From the NCBI GenBank assembly GCA_025736915.1, contig CP107049.1, positions 1,240,001-1,304,000 of the forward strand: a stretch of DNA of 64,000 nucleotides, given 5' to 3'. Below, piece by piece: positions 9,047 to 18,688 of the stretch. Made by a program: the position numbers and the translations under genes. The notes beneath the pieces are model-generated. The model made no database searches. It was not told the DNA's origin and worked only from the letters and a program-made list of their open reading frames with translations. Within the stretch, counting starts at the first letter, position 1. Each line of letters begins with the position of its first letter. Origin of the DNA: Acinetobacter nosocomialis. Its GTDB lineage: Bacteria; Pseudomonadota; Gammaproteobacteria; Pseudomonadales; Moraxellaceae.

Positions 9047-9425
9047 ATCAACTGTTATCCTTACTATTGTGTTTTTATATCTCAAAACAAACAGACTTGT
9101 TTAGTCATCCGCTTCATCTTAAATCGTTTTGTGATCTAGAGATAGCGTTATACTTTTATACATCAATCGTATTGACGCAGACTTATTTTGAGAATTTAGA
9201 TTCATGCTCGCAATGACCGAATTAAGCAAAATCATGAAAAAAAGAGTCTATCAAAAAATATATTTTTAGAATATTTTTCAATCATTTTTGAATTATTAAA
9301 AGCAAGTTAATGATTTTAAATATTTTTTAGTGTTACTTTTCAGTCACCGCTTGTTAATTTGTAGTCTAGGCTAAAATAAATCCATCTATTAGAATAATTT
9401 ACTTATTCATAGTGAGTGAAGACCT
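9047..9425. promoter_or_regulatory. Divergent control region prpF / aromatic permease
   Basis: An AT-rich 379-base gap between two divergent genes. No additional coding sequence is evident. It must hold the promoters of both genes. On the plus strand TTGTTA followed 15 nt later by TAAAAT (near 9352-9378) is a weak promoter candidate. No known operator is recognised. Confidence 0.4.
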
Positions 9426-10781
9426 TTGACCAACGAATCTTCTACACTGCAACGAGGACTAAAAAATCGACATATCCAATTAATTGCTATGGGTGGAGCA
9501 ATTGGTACCGGATTATTTTTAGGCTCGGCGCAAGTGATTCAATCTGCGGGACCATCCATTATTTTAGGATATGCCATTGGTGGCTTAATTGCTTTTTTAA
9601 TTATGCGCCACCTGGGAGAAATGATTGTTGAAGAACCTGTTGCAGGATCGTTCAGCCATTTTGCTTATAAATATTGGGGTAAATTTCCCGGATTTTTAGC
9701 TGGATGGAATTATTGGATACTCTACGTTCTGGTCGCAATGAGCGAACTTACTGCGGTAGCCAAATATATTAATTATTGGTGGCCTCATATTCCAGCGTGG
9801 ACGTCTGTCTTATTTTTCTTTGTCGTGATTACGGCAATTAACCTAACAAACGTCAAATTTTATGGTGAGTCCGAATTCTGGCTCGCTATTATTAAAGTTG
9901 TTGCGGTTATCTCAATGATTGTTTTTGGACTGTATTTGCTATTTACAGCGGATGTAGGTTCAAGCATTTCATTTAGCAACCTTTGGACACATGGCGGATT
10001 TTTTCCAAATGGCTTTAGTGGCCTGTTCTACATGTTGGCTTTCTTGATGTTCGCCTTTGGTGGTATTGAACTGATTGGTATGGCTGCGGCAGAAGCAAAA
10101 GATCCGAAAAAAACCATTCCAAAAGCAATTAACCAAGTTGTTTTCCGTATCTTGATTTTCTATATCGGTTCATTGGCAATTTTACTTTCATTAGTGCCAT
10201 GGAACCAATTAGACCTTGGCGGTCTCGATAAAAGTCCATTTGTTATGATCTTTAGTCAAATGGGTATTGGTTGGGCTGCACACTTACTTAACTTTATTAT
10301 TTTAACCGCTGCTCTCTCTGTTTATAACAGCGGGATGTTTGCCAATAGCCGTATGCTTTACGGTTTAGCTCAACAAGGTAATGCGCCAAAAATTTTCAAG
10401 AAAGTAAACAAACAAGGTGTACCTGTACCAGCAGTTTTGTTGTCTGCATTACTTATTTTTGGCTGTGTTCTTTTAAATTATTTTGTACCTGAAGATGCTT
10501 TAAGCCACTTAATGTACATTGTAGTTGGCGCATTAGTATTGAACTGGGCGATGATCAGTATGACTCACCTTAAGTTTAAATCAGCAATGAAAAAACTCGG
10601 TCAAAAAACTCACTTCCCTGCACTTTGGGCACCATTTAGTAACTATTTGGTTTTAGGTTTCATTGCTGTTGTACTCTACATTATGTGGAGCCAAGGCTTT
10701 AAAGAGTCTGTAATGATGATTCCGATCTGGATTGTTCTTATGTTTATTTTGTTTAAAGTACTCAATGCTAAAGAACAATAA
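9426..10781 (+). CDS. aroP: Aromatic amino acid permease (AroP/PheP-like)
   Basis: APC-superfamily (AAT family) proton symporter, about 12 membrane segments, 451 aa. The first half follows E. coli AroP closely: RGLKNRHIQLIAMGGAIGTGLFLGSA, then GEMIVEEPVAGSFSHFAYKYWG, then [17 protein letters not shown]. The likely substrates are Phe, Tyr and Trp, although PheP or ProY specificity cannot be separated by eye. The start must be the TTG at 9426, because an in-frame stop lies three codons upstream and the next ATG falls inside the first membrane segment. Its ribosome binding site is weak, so low translation is likely. A strong terminator follows at 10807-10838. Confidence 0.85.
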   Translation: MTNESSTLQRGLKNRHIQLIAMGGAIGTGLFLGSAQVIQSAGPSIILGYAIGGLIAFLIMRHLGEMIVEEPVAGSFSHFAYKYWGKFPGFLAGWNYWILYVLVAMSELTAVAKYINYWWPHIPAWTSVLFFFVVITAINLTNVKFYGESEFWLAIIKVVAVISMIVFGLYLLFTADVGSSISFSNLWTHGGFFPNGFSGLFYMLAFLMFAFGGIELIGMAAAEAKDPKKTIPKAINQVVFRILIFYIGSLAILLSLVPWNQLDLGGLDKSPFVMIFSQMGIGWAAHLLNFIILTAALSVYNSGMFANSRMLYGLAQQGNAPKIFKKVNKQGVPVPAVLLSALLIFGCVLLNYFVPEDALSHLMYIVVGALVLNWAMISMTHLKFKSAMKKLGQKTHFPALWAPFSNYLVLGFIAVVLYIMWSQGFKESVMMIPIWIVLMFILFKVLNAKEQ

Positions 10782-10806
10782 TCTGAACATTTGTACTTAA
10801 AACATG

Positions 10807-10838
10807 AAAAAAGCCATTGTCTCGACAATGGCTTTTTT
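10807..10838. terminator. Intrinsic terminator between aroP and nudC
   Basis: A perfect 15-bp stem (10807-10821 with 10824-10838) with A-tract and T-tract, placed between convergent genes. A near copy occurs at 14217-14246. Confidence 0.92.
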
Positions 10839-10877
10839 ATTTAAGGCTCTAAGATTAAAACCATATTTGAATGTCTT

Positions 10878-11657
10878 TTAGAGCCACTGTTTCGTATCAT
10901 CAGCCACAGGTGTGCCATGAATAACATGCATAATCATTGCATGCGCAATACTGCCTTTAAATGGAATTTCAGGTAATTGATCAAGTTTGAAAAATTGAGC
11001 ATCACTGAGCTCTTTCTCCTGAATTTCAATTTCGCCCGCTTCATATTCAGCTTTAAAAGCCAACATTAAGTTACTCGGAAATGGCCATGGTTGACTCGCC
11101 AAATACTGAATATTCTTAATGTGCAATCCAACTTCTTCTAATGTTTCACGTCGAACGGCATCTTCTAGTGTTTCCCCTACCTCGACAAAGCCAGCGATTA
11201 AACTGTACATCTGGGTTGTATTTCTGACATTTTTAGCCAGCAAAATCTCGTTCTCTCCACGTGTAATAATAGTAATCACACAAGGGTTAACTCTAGGATA
11301 TTGACTAAAACTACATGCTGGACAAGTCATAGAATATTCAGTCCTATGCTGCTGGGTTTTATGTCCGCAACGACTACAAAACTGATGATTACGACGCCAC
11401 TCCAGTAACTGAAAAGCACGACTCGCCTGTTCAAACTGCGGTTTAGTCCAATACTGTAAGAGTTGGCGAATAGGTATGAACTGATATCCATTTGGTATAG
11501 GTTCACCTTCTTGGAAATCTCTTGCTATTACTTGAGGGTCTGCTTGTATATATAAATCATGTTCCTGCTGTTTAAGGCAAGGCAAATTAAAATTCGCATC
11601 AACCAAAAGTTGTTGCTGCTGAAAAATATAAGCAATAGGATGGTTGTTGGTATTCAT
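10878..11657 (-). CDS. nudC: NAD(+) diphosphatase / NAD-cap decapping hydrolase NudC
   Basis: Hydrolyses NADH to NMNH and AMP and removes NAD caps from RNA 5' ends. A four-Cys zinc ribbon (C94, C97, C112, C115) precedes the Nudix domain. The Nudix box spans about 156-178 (GFVEVGETLEDAVRRETLEEVG), and the NudC-specific SQPWPFPSNLM motif is at 188-198. Length 259 aa matches E. coli NudC (257 aa). The start ATG at 11657 is the only reasonable one. The gene stands alone between a terminator and an AT-rich gap. Confidence 0.93.
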   Translation of the reverse strand: MNTNNHPIAYIFQQQQLLVDANFNLPCLKQQEHDLYIQADPQVIARDFQEGEPIPNGYQFIPIRQLLQYWTKPQFEQASRAFQLLEWRRNHQFCSRCGHKTQQHRTEYSMTCPACSFSQYPRVNPCVITIITRGENEILLAKNVRNTTQMYSLIAGFVEVGETLEDAVRRETLEEVGLHIKNIQYLASQPWPFPSNLMLAFKAEYEAGEIEIQEKELSDAQFFKLDQLPEIPFKGSIAHAMIMHVIHGTPVADDTKQWL

Positions 11658-11945
11658 TTATATACTCGAGTGAAGAACCTTTCGAAGGCCTCTATAGCTC
11701 CTTCAAAAGGATCAGACTTAAAACATATTTTTCAAAAATCTTACGCATACTGGCTAACATCTTCAATTTATTTAATTTGTATCTTTTTGATTAAAATCAC
11801 ATTTTATTCACGCATGCTATGCTTTTAAGTTATATCTATGACTTTATAGTTAACTGACCAGTGATGAACTTAGAAGCACTGCTTCACATAAAATTGATCT
11901 CTGAAAATTTAGACTAGTTTTAGTTCCATCTCATGAAGCAAAAAT

Positions 11946-13469
11946 ATGCGATTTGGTTTAATTCTGGGTGATCAATTAAATCACCAACTCGCAACGCTCA
12001 AGTATTTAAACCAGAATGAAGACATTATTTTGATGGCTGAAGTACTTGAGGAAACATCTTATGTTGCTCATCATCCACAAAAAATAGCGCTGATTTTTAG
12101 TGCAATGCGACACTTTGCAAAAGAATTAAAAGCACAGGGCTGGAAAATCCGTTATCACACATTTAAGCGCGAAAGTCATATAAAAAAGTTAGTCGACTTT
12201 ATTGCTTTGCAGCAGCAACACTTCTCGGCAAATACTCTCGTCGTTACCCAATGTGGTGAGTATCGCTTACAACATGAAATCGATACTTCATGGTCTAACT
12301 CACTAAAACTACCTGTTATTTGTTTAGAAGATGATCGCTTCTTTTGTACCGTAGAACAATTCAAGCAATGGGCAAACAAATATAAAACGCTAAGGATGGA
12401 ATACTTTTACCGAGAAATGCGCAAGCAAACTCACTATTTAATGCATGACCAACAACCCGTAGGCGGGCAATGGAACTTTGATCAAGCCAATCGAAAAGCG
12501 TGGTCAGGCAGTCCACCTTTGCCACCAAAATTAACCTTTGAGTATGATCAAATTGATATAGATGTTATTCAACTGGTCAAGAAAGAATTTTCTCAACATA
12601 TCGGCAATCTCAATTCCTTTCAATGGGCAACAACCCGTCAAAATGCCTTACTTGCTTTAGACCATTTTATTTCTAACAGCTTGCCCCACTTTGGCGATTA
12701 TCAAGATGCTATGGTTTATGGTTCAGACTTTATGTTTCATAGCCTGCTCTCGCCTTATTTAAATTGTGGATTGTTATTACCAAAAGAGGTATGTGACGCT
12801 GCCCAAACAGCTTATTACAACGGACAGGCTCCCTTAAATGCAGTAGAAGGATTTATTCGTCAGATTTTAGGATGGCGGGAATATGTGCGTGGAATCTATT
12901 GGTTGTCTATGCCTGGCTATAGCGATCAAAATACCCTTCATGCCAGCACGCCGCTGCCACAATATTACTGGACAGGTGATACAAAAATGGCATGTATGGC
13001 CGAGTGTTTCAGAAATACCTTTGAACATGGCTATGCTCACCATATTCAGCGTTTAATGATTACAGGCAACTTTGCGCTTTTAGCTGGTGTAAATCCATCT
13101 GAAATTTGCGAATGGTATTTAGCAGTCTATGTAGATGCTTATGAATGGGTCGAATTACCGAATACATTAGGCATGGCCATGTATGCAGATGGTGGCATCA
13201 TGGCAAGTAAACCCTATGCTGCATCAGGTAATTACATACATAAAATGTCAAATTACTGTCAGCACTGTACATATAACGTCAAAACCAAAACTGAACCAGA
13301 CAGTTGCCCATTTAACAGCTTGTATTGGTATTTTATGAGCCAGCATGAGGCCATATTTCGTCAAAATCCCAGAATGGCGATGGTCTATAAAAACCTTGAT
13401 CGTATGAAAGATAAAGCTTCTGTCATGCAGCATGCAAAGTTACTTATTCATCAACTTGATGAGCTTTAA
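11946..13469 (+). CDS. Iron-sulfur (6-4) photolyase / cryptochrome-like protein (PhrB class)
   Basis: Member of the photolyase-related FeS-BCP group (DPRP/PF04244 N-terminal domain, residues about 1-220), which repairs (6-4) photoproducts with FAD and light in Agrobacterium PhrB. Cysteines C350, C438, C441 and C454 fall at exactly the numbers I recall for the four [4Fe-4S] ligands of PhrB, with the local patterns YCQHC and DSCPFN. The FAD domain includes [11 protein letters not shown] (about 309-319). Length 507 aa is normal. A 46-aa DUF2256 gene starts 4 bases after the stop, and a TIGR03643 gene follows in opposite orientation; both are known companions of these photolyases. Confidence 0.9.
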   Translation: MRFGLILGDQLNHQLATLKYLNQNEDIILMAEVLEETSYVAHHPQKIALIFSAMRHFAKELKAQGWKIRYHTFKRESHIKKLVDFIALQQQHFSANTLVVTQCGEYRLQHEIDTSWSNSLKLPVICLEDDRFFCTVEQFKQWANKYKTLRMEYFYREMRKQTHYLMHDQQPVGGQWNFDQANRKAWSGSPPLPPKLTFEYDQIDIDVIQLVKKEFSQHIGNLNSFQWATTRQNALLALDHFISNSLPHFGDYQDAMVYGSDFMFHSLLSPYLNCGLLLPKEVCDAAQTAYYNGQAPLNAVEGFIRQILGWREYVRGIYWLSMPGYSDQNTLHASTPLPQYYWTGDTKMACMAECFRNTFEHGYAHHIQRLMITGNFALLAGVNPSEICEWYLAVYVDAYEWVELPNTLGMAMYADGGIMASKPYAASGNYIHKMSNYCQHCTYNVKTKTEPDSCPFNSLYWYFMSQHEAIFRQNPRMAMVYKNLDRMKDKASVMQHAKLLIHQLDEL

Positions 13470-13473
13470 GATC

Positions 13474-13614
13474 ATGAAAAAACAGCATCTACCCCAGAAA
13501 ATATGTGTCTATTGTCAACGCCCTTTTGACTGGCGAAAGAAATGGGAGCGTTGCTGGGAAGAAGTAAAATATTGCTCTGAAAGATGTAAACGACAAGCCC
13601 GCTCAAATAAGTAA
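13474..13614 (+). CDS. DUF2256 small zinc-ribbon-like protein
   Basis: A 46-aa protein with two Cys pairs, CVYC near the N-terminus and YCSERC near the C-terminus, around the conserved [13 protein letters not shown] block that defines DUF2256. It probably binds one zinc. It begins 4 bases after the photolyase stop, so it is almost certainly translated from the same mRNA. The family's function is unknown, but its repeated linkage to photolyase/cryptochrome genes suggests a role with the enzyme or its FeS cluster. The ATG at 13474 is chosen because upstream extension would run into the photolyase reading region. Confidence 0.88.
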   Translation: MKKQHLPQKICVYCQRPFDWRKKWERCWEEVKYCSERCKRQARSNK

Positions 13615-13699
13615 ATATTTCACGCGATTGTTTTAACTGATTCAACACTACTCTTCATTGTTGAATCAGTTGTCTTTCAATTGATTATATTTGATGGTC

Positions 13700-13954
13700 T
13701 TAAGCATATTTATACTGACGAGAACAGTAAGCTCTTTCAACTTCTGGTGAACGTAATTGCTGATGCTTGGTTTTACGCCCTGCCATACGCTTGCGCCAGA
13801 GTTTAAAACTGCTCGATTTTAAGTTGTATCTCATTAAACGAATAACTTCACTTTCACCTAAGCCATACTCTCGCTCAATTGCTTCAAATGGGGTTCGATC
13901 TTCCCATGCCATTTCAATAATTCTAGATAAGTCCTGTTCATCAATTTTTTTCAT
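13700..13954 (-). CDS. TIGR03643 family protein (photolyase-associated)
   Basis: An 84-aa basic protein. The N-terminal half (EQDLSRIIEMAWEDRTPFEAI, then EREYGLGESEVIRLMR) has the shape of a helix-turn-helix, followed by SSSFKLWRKRMAGRKTKHQ, the hallmark of TIGR03643. The start is placed at the ATG at 13954, with AAAGGG 6 nt upstream; an upstream extension to 14026 has no ribosome binding site. The gene is convergent with photolyase-DUF2256 and about 85 bases from them. The family is known to co-occur with cryptochrome/photolyase genes; whether it binds DNA is inferred from shape only. Confidence 0.85.
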   Translation of the reverse strand: MKKIDEQDLSRIIEMAWEDRTPFEAIEREYGLGESEVIRLMRYNLKSSSFKLWRKRMAGRKTKHQQLRSPEVERAYCSRQYKYA

Positions 13955-14267
13955 GTTATGCCCTTTTAAATTATGCTGTAACCAAATCTGACTCTTTAAC
14001 AAACAACCTTTCTGAAATAGCTTCACTTACCCGATTGCTTGCCTTGAATGTTTTCGTGTTTTGCTTCAGATCATAGAAAGGCAAACATGAATTTTTTGTG
14101 ATTTTTTAGCTTTATAAACTCTATTTTTTATATAAGACATAAACAGTTCTAAAACCTTTGAGTGGTTTAACTTTTTATTAACCACTATGACAAAATTTTT
14201 AATACCTAAAACATGAAAAAAGCCATTGCCTTGGCAATAGCTTTTTCGTTTATAATCATTAAATTAT
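13955..14267. other. Intergenic region before tRNA-Arg
   Basis: About 310 bases holding the TIGR03643 promoter (minus strand), two hairpins (14161-14186 and 14217-14246) and the tRNA-Arg leader (TATAAT at 14251-14256 on the plus strand is a good -10 candidate). No coding sequence is seen. Confidence 0.5.
14217..14246. terminator. Orphan terminator-like hairpin upstream of tRNA-Arg
   Basis: The stem ATTGCC/GGCAAT is extended by an A-tract/T-tract with one mismatch. The 22 bases from about 14206 are identical to those at the aroP terminator (from about 10799). No gene reads into it: the nearest one to the left starts at 13954 and runs away from it. A second small inverted repeat precedes it (14161-14167 / 14180-14186). 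Confidence 0.6.
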
Positions 14268-14340
14268 GCGCCCTTAGCTTAACTGGATAGAGCAGTTGCC
14301 TCCTAAGCGACCGACGTGGGTTCGAGTCCCGCAGGGCGCA
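14268..14340 (+). tRNA. tRNA-Arg(CCT)
   Basis: A full cloverleaf can be drawn. The acceptor stem is GCGCCCT (14268-14274) with AGGGCGC (14333-14339) and discriminator A. The anticodon loop CTCCTAA, flanked by GTTGC/GCGAC, gives anticodon CCT, reading the rare codon AGG. The T-loop is GTTCGAGTC. CCA is not encoded. tRNA-Arg(CCT) genes are common integration sites for islands, but here the flank is the ordinary hchA gene and no integrase is present. Confidence 0.95.
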
Positions 14341-14353
14341 CATATTGAATCAC

Positions 14354-15229
14354 TTAATCCTTCACTTCAGCCAGCAATGTTTCGGCTGCAAGTTTTCCTA
14401 AATTATTAGAAGCAAGCGGACTATCGCCTGTTAATAATTTACGATCTCTATGACATTGTCCTGTAATGCCAGTGTTCAAAATCTTCATACCGAGTTTTTC
14501 AAGGTTCTCACCGACTAACCACGGTAAAGCTCCCGGCATATAACCGATATCAATATTTGCCCCCTTATCTAAGGAATCAGGGAATACACAAATTTGATAA
14601 TCTTTAAAAATGTAATTCTCAGGTTGTTCATCTACTGCCGCAGCCAATAACGAAGCTGGACCATGACATAAAGTAATAATAAATTTGTCTTGTTCAACTG
14701 CCCATTTCAGAACTTTTTTGACATCCAAGCTATGTGGAATCTTAGCTAAAACACCATGCCCACCCGGAATAAATACAGCTGCGTATGGTGAGTTTTTCCC
14801 CACTGCATTTTCTAAAATATCGGCAAGTTTTAGCGGATTTTTTAATTTATCTGCATATTTATGAAAAGTATCTAATACCACCTGCTCTTGCTTTGGCATT
14901 GCCCACATTTCAAGTTTGGCTGGATTACCGGAAAGTGTCGCAACGTCAATTTCAAAACCAGCATTATCTAAATGAAACATCGGCAAAAGCATTTCTACTG
15001 GATGGTTTCCGGTAGAAAAGAACTTACCGTTTTGCATCTGGATATAACGCTCATCGGTTGCAATCATTAAGACCTTTTTATTACCTGTATACGGCGCTGG
15101 GTAGGTCGTACCGTCGTAATCTGTATTAGGAGATGTATATTGGCTCAGTGAGTACGGTGATGGGAAGAATGCATTATCTTCTGCCAAATCTGGAGTCGGA
15201 TTTTTATCATTTGATGCTGGGGTATTCAT
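14354..15229 (-). CDS. hchA: Protein/nucleic acid deglycase and chaperone HchA (Hsp31)
   Basis: DJ-1/PfpI superfamily protein that acts as glutathione-independent glyoxalase III, deglycase and holdase chaperone. The class-I glutamine amidotransferase-like fold carries the nucleophile elbow LCHGPASLL (catalytic Cys188, His189) and the activating Glu in GNHPVE (Glu79), numbered from the chosen start. The length (291 aa) and N-terminal extension with [14 protein letters not shown] fit Hsp31 rather than short PfpI proteins. I prefer the ATG at 15229 because AAAGG lies 9 nt before it; the ATG at 15238 directly abuts that site. Only 13 bases separate its 3' end from tRNA-Arg. A second DJ-1 family gene is at 36814. 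Confidence 0.92.
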   Translation of the reverse strand: MNTPASNDKNPTPDLAEDNAFFPSPYSLSQYTSPNTDYDGTTYPAPYTGNKKVLMIATDERYIQMQNGKFFSTGNHPVEMLLPMFHLDNAGFEIDVATLSGNPAKLEMWAMPKQEQVVLDTFHKYADKLKNPLKLADILENAVGKNSPYAAVFIPGGHGVLAKIPHSLDVKKVLKWAVEQDKFIITLCHGPASLLAAAVDEQPENYIFKDYQICVFPDSLDKGANIDIGYMPGALPWLVGENLEKLGMKILNTGITGQCHRDRKLLTGDSPLASNNLGKLAAETLLAEVKD

Positions 15230-15430
15230 TGTTACCATCCTTTAGAATTGAAGAACGAAATAACAGCTTTAAGCCGGTTATTATTTCTTAGTACATGTAT
15301 ATTTAGATCAAGAAACTGATGCAACACACCAATAGAATTTGGCAATTTTTATATAGAAATAGGCACAATCAATAATTATAAATTTCAGTTTAGGCAAACA
15401 TGCTGTTCACCTAAACTATCACGGATTAAA

Positions 15431-16429
15431 TTAGGTATTGATCTCTAAAACAATCTTTCCAATATGATCGCCTTGCTCCATACATGCATGGGCACTTTGA
15501 ACATCTGAAAAATCATAAGTTTTATAGATTTGCGGTAAGCACTTGCCTTGAGCTAAGAGCGGCCATACATGTTCATTTAAGGATTGAGCAATCTGGGCTT
15601 TTTCTTGGCTATTACGTGCTCGCATGGTTGAGCCAGTAATAGTTGCACGTTTTAAAATCAGTTTTTGTAAATCAAATTCTTTTGCAATTCGACCGCCCAT
15701 GAAACCAATAATGACCAGTCGACCATCACGTTTTAATAGATTTAAGTTTTTCGAGAAATACGAACCACCCACAATATCTAAAATCACATCAACACCTTGG
15801 TCTTGGGTGTGTTTCAAAATTTCTTGTTCAAAATCTTGGGTTTTATAGTTAATTGCAGTCGTTAAGTTAGAGAGTGCTGCAACTTTATCTTCACTTCCAA
15901 CTGTAGCAAAAGTTTTAATCCCTAAAGCATGGCAAATCGCTAAAGCTGTGGTCCCAATACCACTTGCACCACCATGAATCAGTGCTGTTTCGTTTTCTTT
16001 TAAACAGCCGATATCAAACAGGTTTGCCCAAACTGTAAAGAATGTTTCCGGAATCGCAGCAGCTTGAGTAAATGTTAGATTTTCAGGTATTGGCAATACT
16101 TGAGTTGCAGTGACAGCACAATACTCTGCATACCCGCCACCATTGGTTAAAGCGCAAACCTTGTCTCCAACTTTGAACTGTTGCACCTGTTCACCTACAG
16201 CAACTACCACCCCAGCGACTTCCAGTCCCGGAATTTGCGTAACACCTTTTGGCATTGGGTATAAGCCCATACGTTGCAATACGTCTGGGCGGTTAATTCC
16301 AGCAGCTTTTACCTCAATTAACACTTCATCTGCTTGAGGAACTGGAACATCTGAATCTTGAAGTTTTAAGACCTCAGGTCCGCCGGGAACCGTAATTTCA
16401 ACAATTTTCATAGTTGTTGGAAGACTCAT
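15431..16429 (-). CDS. NAD(P)H:quinone oxidoreductase, zinc-independent MDR family (PIG3/QOR-like)
   Basis: Medium-chain dehydrogenase/reductase of 332 aa without the zinc-ligand Cys cluster. The GroES-like domain (about 1-130) contains EVKAAGINRPDVLQRMGLYP, and the Rossmann domain has the NADPH loop ALIHGGASGIGTTA (about 148-161). The pattern fits the TIGR02824 (PIG3) quinone oxidoreductases, which reduce quinones one electron at a time. The next gene upstream on the same strand, 46 bases away, is an AraC regulator, so this enzyme is its likely target or operon partner. Confidence 0.87.
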   Translation of the reverse strand: MSLPTTMKIVEITVPGGPEVLKLQDSDVPVPQADEVLIEVKAAGINRPDVLQRMGLYPMPKGVTQIPGLEVAGVVVAVGEQVQQFKVGDKVCALTNGGGYAEYCAVTATQVLPIPENLTFTQAAAIPETFFTVWANLFDIGCLKENETALIHGGASGIGTTALAICHALGIKTFATVGSEDKVAALSNLTTAINYKTQDFEQEILKHTQDQGVDVILDIVGGSYFSKNLNLLKRDGRLVIIGFMGGRIAKEFDLQKLILKRATITGSTMRARNSQEKAQIAQSLNEHVWPLLAQGKCLPQIYKTYDFSDVQSAHACMEQGDHIGKIVLEINT

Positions 16430-16475
16430 TGATATGCTCCATGTTTGGTTTATATTTTAAATGTATTGATTTACT

Positions 16476-17369
16476 TTAATTCATTGAAGATTTAGGTGGA
16501 ACTCCAAACAGCCGTTTGAACTCTCGACTAAACTGTGAGGCACTTACATACCCTACCTGATAGGCAGCTTCCGCAACACCCATTTGATTATTTAAGATTA
16601 AATCACGTGCCTTATGTAATCGAGTAATCTTAATGTACTGTAATGGAGAATAGTTGGTGACTTTCTTAAACGCTTGATGAAAAAGAGAGACACTCATTCC
16701 TGCTTGTTTAGCAAGTTCCTGAACCGTTAAATTATGATAGTAATCTCTTTGAATAATTTCACAAATTGTATAAATCACACTATTTCGACTTATCATAGCC
16801 GAAAGATTTTCGATTAAATCACGACTACCGGCCTGTAAAACCCTATAAATAAGCTCTCGTTTTATCTGCTCTCCCAATATCGCGGTATCTTGTTTAGAAC
16901 GAAGTAAATTCAATAAGCGTAAAGCAACCTCAGATATTGCCGCGTTCATATCTATAATATTTAAACCACAACTGAGCTTTATATCTCTTTTTTCAAGCTC
17001 ATCTATGGATGACTGCTGCTCTTTATCCATTTTAGTGGCTAAATCAGCCATCATTTGTGCTTCAAACTTAATCGCAATTGCCAGCATCGGTTCATTTTCA
17101 ACCAACGTATCGCAATCAAAAGGAATAGCAATCGAGATAAGTAAACACTGGCCTTGTTGAAACTGAAAAGTTTCTTTTCCGATATATCCACGCTTTACGC
17201 CCTGTATGACTAAAACAATTGAAGGCTCTTGTAATACAGCGACAGGCTGTGTGGAATGATCAACCCTCATAAGAGTGATATTTGAAATATAGGTAGGATA
17301 TAGCCCTTCTTGAGGAGCTAAATATAAAAAAGCCTCTACCAAACTTTTCATCAAATCATTCTGTTGCAT
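16476..17369 (-). CDS. AraC family transcriptional regulator (AraC_N/CupA type)
   Basis: A 297-aa regulator with an N-terminal cupin-like domain (about 20-170; it includes QEPSIVLVIQGVKRGYIG, usual in PF06719 proteins) and a C-terminal double helix-turn-helix (about 195-297; QELAKQAGMSVSLFHQAFKKVT, then AAYQVGYVSASQFSREFKRLFG). It lies directly upstream of the quinone oxidoreductase on the same strand, the usual arrangement in which this subfamily controls an adjacent oxidoreductase in response to a reactive or aromatic compound. The inducer is not readable. Confidence 0.88.
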   Translation of the reverse strand: MQQNDLMKSLVEAFLYLAPQEGLYPTYISNITLMRVDHSTQPVAVLQEPSIVLVIQGVKRGYIGKETFQFQQGQCLLISIAIPFDCDTLVENEPMLAIAIKFEAQMMADLATKMDKEQQSSIDELEKRDIKLSCGLNIIDMNAAISEVALRLLNLLRSKQDTAILGEQIKRELIYRVLQAGSRDLIENLSAMISRNSVIYTICEIIQRDYYHNLTVQELAKQAGMSVSLFHQAFKKVTNYSPLQYIKITRLHKARDLILNNQMGVAEAAYQVGYVSASQFSREFKRLFGVPPKSSMN

Positions 17370-17483
17370 CGTTTTATTTTTACGGGCTATTTAAGATTTA
17401 CTGTATCAATCAAACTAAAAGGAAAAAGCGTTTCTTGGTAGTACTTTGTATAAACAAGCAAGTTAAAGCTATTTTTAGGCATA

Positions 17484-17510
17484 AAAAAACCTAGAAGATC
17501 TAGGTTTTTT
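17484..17510 (-). terminator. Intrinsic terminator after uppP
   Basis: An 11-bp stem (17484-17494 with 17500-17510) with a 5-nt loop and flanking A/T tracts lies 15 bases past the uppP stop codon. Confidence 0.88.
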
Positions 17511-17525
17511 CACTTAGTCTGACTA

Positions 17526-18344
17526 TTAAGCAGATAAGTTAAAGAACATTGCTGCAATCAAAATAATGACACCGAGCACAATACGATACCAAGCAAATAC
17601 ACGTAGAGTGTGACGTTCAACAAAAAGTACGAGTGCCTTTACTACAAATAAAGCTGCAATAAATGCTGCAACGAAACCAACACCAATATTAATCATGTTG
17701 TCTGAGGTCAACACATCAGCATTTTTAATTAAGTCAAATGTAGCAGCACCTAACATGGTCGGCATTGCAAGGAAGAACGAAAACTCTGTTGCAGCTTTAC
17801 GTGATAAACCTGCAAACATCCCACCTACAATTGTCGCACCTGAACGAGAAGTTCCTGGAATCATCGCAACACATTGAGCAAGGCCGACTAAAAGTGCCTG
17901 TTTAAAAGTGATTTTTGTCGCATCTAATGTTTTATGCTCAAACTGTTTAGATTCAACCCAGAAAATAATGAGTGCACCGACAATGAGGGCAATCGCAACC
18001 ACAATTGGGCTAAACAAAACGCTTTTAATAAAATCGACGGCTAAAACACCAATAATCACTGCTGGGAAAAAAGCAATTAATACACTAAAAGCGAAATGAC
18101 GCGACTCTACATCGCCACTAAAGAAGCCTTTAATCAAGTTAATAATTTTTTGTCGATATAACCAGCACACTGCCAAAATAGCACCTAACTGGATCACTAC
18201 TTCGAATACACGACCACCATCTGAATGGAAATCGATAATATGACCAAATAAAATCAAATGGCCAGTACTGGAAATTGGTAAAAATTCAGTTAAACCTTCA
18301 ACAAACCCTAGAAATAGTGCTTTTATAACTTCAAAATTTTCCAT
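17526..18344 (-). CDS. uppP: Undecaprenyl-diphosphatase UppP (BacA)
   Basis: Integral membrane phosphatase that recycles undecaprenyl diphosphate to the monophosphate carrier for peptidoglycan and other surface polymers; overexpression gives bacitracin resistance. The signature motifs are both present: [15 protein letters not shown] (about 16-30) and the [10 protein letters not shown] loop in the central half. About eight hydrophobic segments, 272 aa. I use the ATG at 18344; a GTG directly before it is in frame. A terminator follows. It is divergent from a PaaX-like regulator across 344 bases. Confidence 0.94.
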   Translation of the reverse strand: MENFEVIKALFLGFVEGLTEFLPISSTGHLILFGHIIDFHSDGGRVFEVVIQLGAILAVCWLYRQKIINLIKGFFSGDVESRHFAFSVLIAFFPAVIIGVLAVDFIKSVLFSPIVVAIALIVGALIIFWVESKQFEHKTLDATKITFKQALLVGLAQCVAMIPGTSRSGATIVGGMFAGLSRKAATEFSFFLAMPTMLGAATFDLIKNADVLTSDNMINIGVGFVAAFIAALFVVKALVLFVERHTLRVFAWYRIVLGVIILIAAMFFNLSA

Positions 18345-18688
18345 CACTTGCTCAAAAAGTTAATCACTAGAAAGGTCTAAAAATTTGTTTTATATCATGG
18401 ATAAACCAACACTTTGGCCTAATTCATGTTCAATATCAGATCATTTCTAGCATTTTGGTTATTGCCTTTAATTAAAGGCCGATTATTTAAAGTGCAATAA
18501 TGTATCACATCATTATGACAAACTTAGGTTAACTATCGTAAAAAGATAAAATCTAATCAATAACAAATCGTCTTCTAGTTATAAATAAAAGCTCTCACGC
18601 TCAAGCAATCCAACAAACCATCTAAAAACATCAAATAAACATGATATTATTTCAAGCATATGTCATTTATATTTAAAATTTAAACAGA
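18345..18688. promoter_or_regulatory. Divergent region uppP / PaaX-like gene with a 16-base palindrome
   Basis: AT-rich gap with no coding sequence. It contains a perfect 16-base palindrome at 18464-18479 (GCCTTTAATTAAAGGC), a plausible operator. The remainder holds promoters I cannot place. Confidence 0.45.

Noticed and set aside
11559..11828. 89-codon plus-strand open frame overlapping the nudC start
   Set aside because: Runs antisense through the nudC 5' end and the intergenic gap; no codon bias or motif supports it.
14268..14340. tRNA-Arg(CCT) as an island attachment site
   Set aside because: No integrase, no direct repeat of the tRNA 3' end within the window, and the flanking gene is ordinary hchA.
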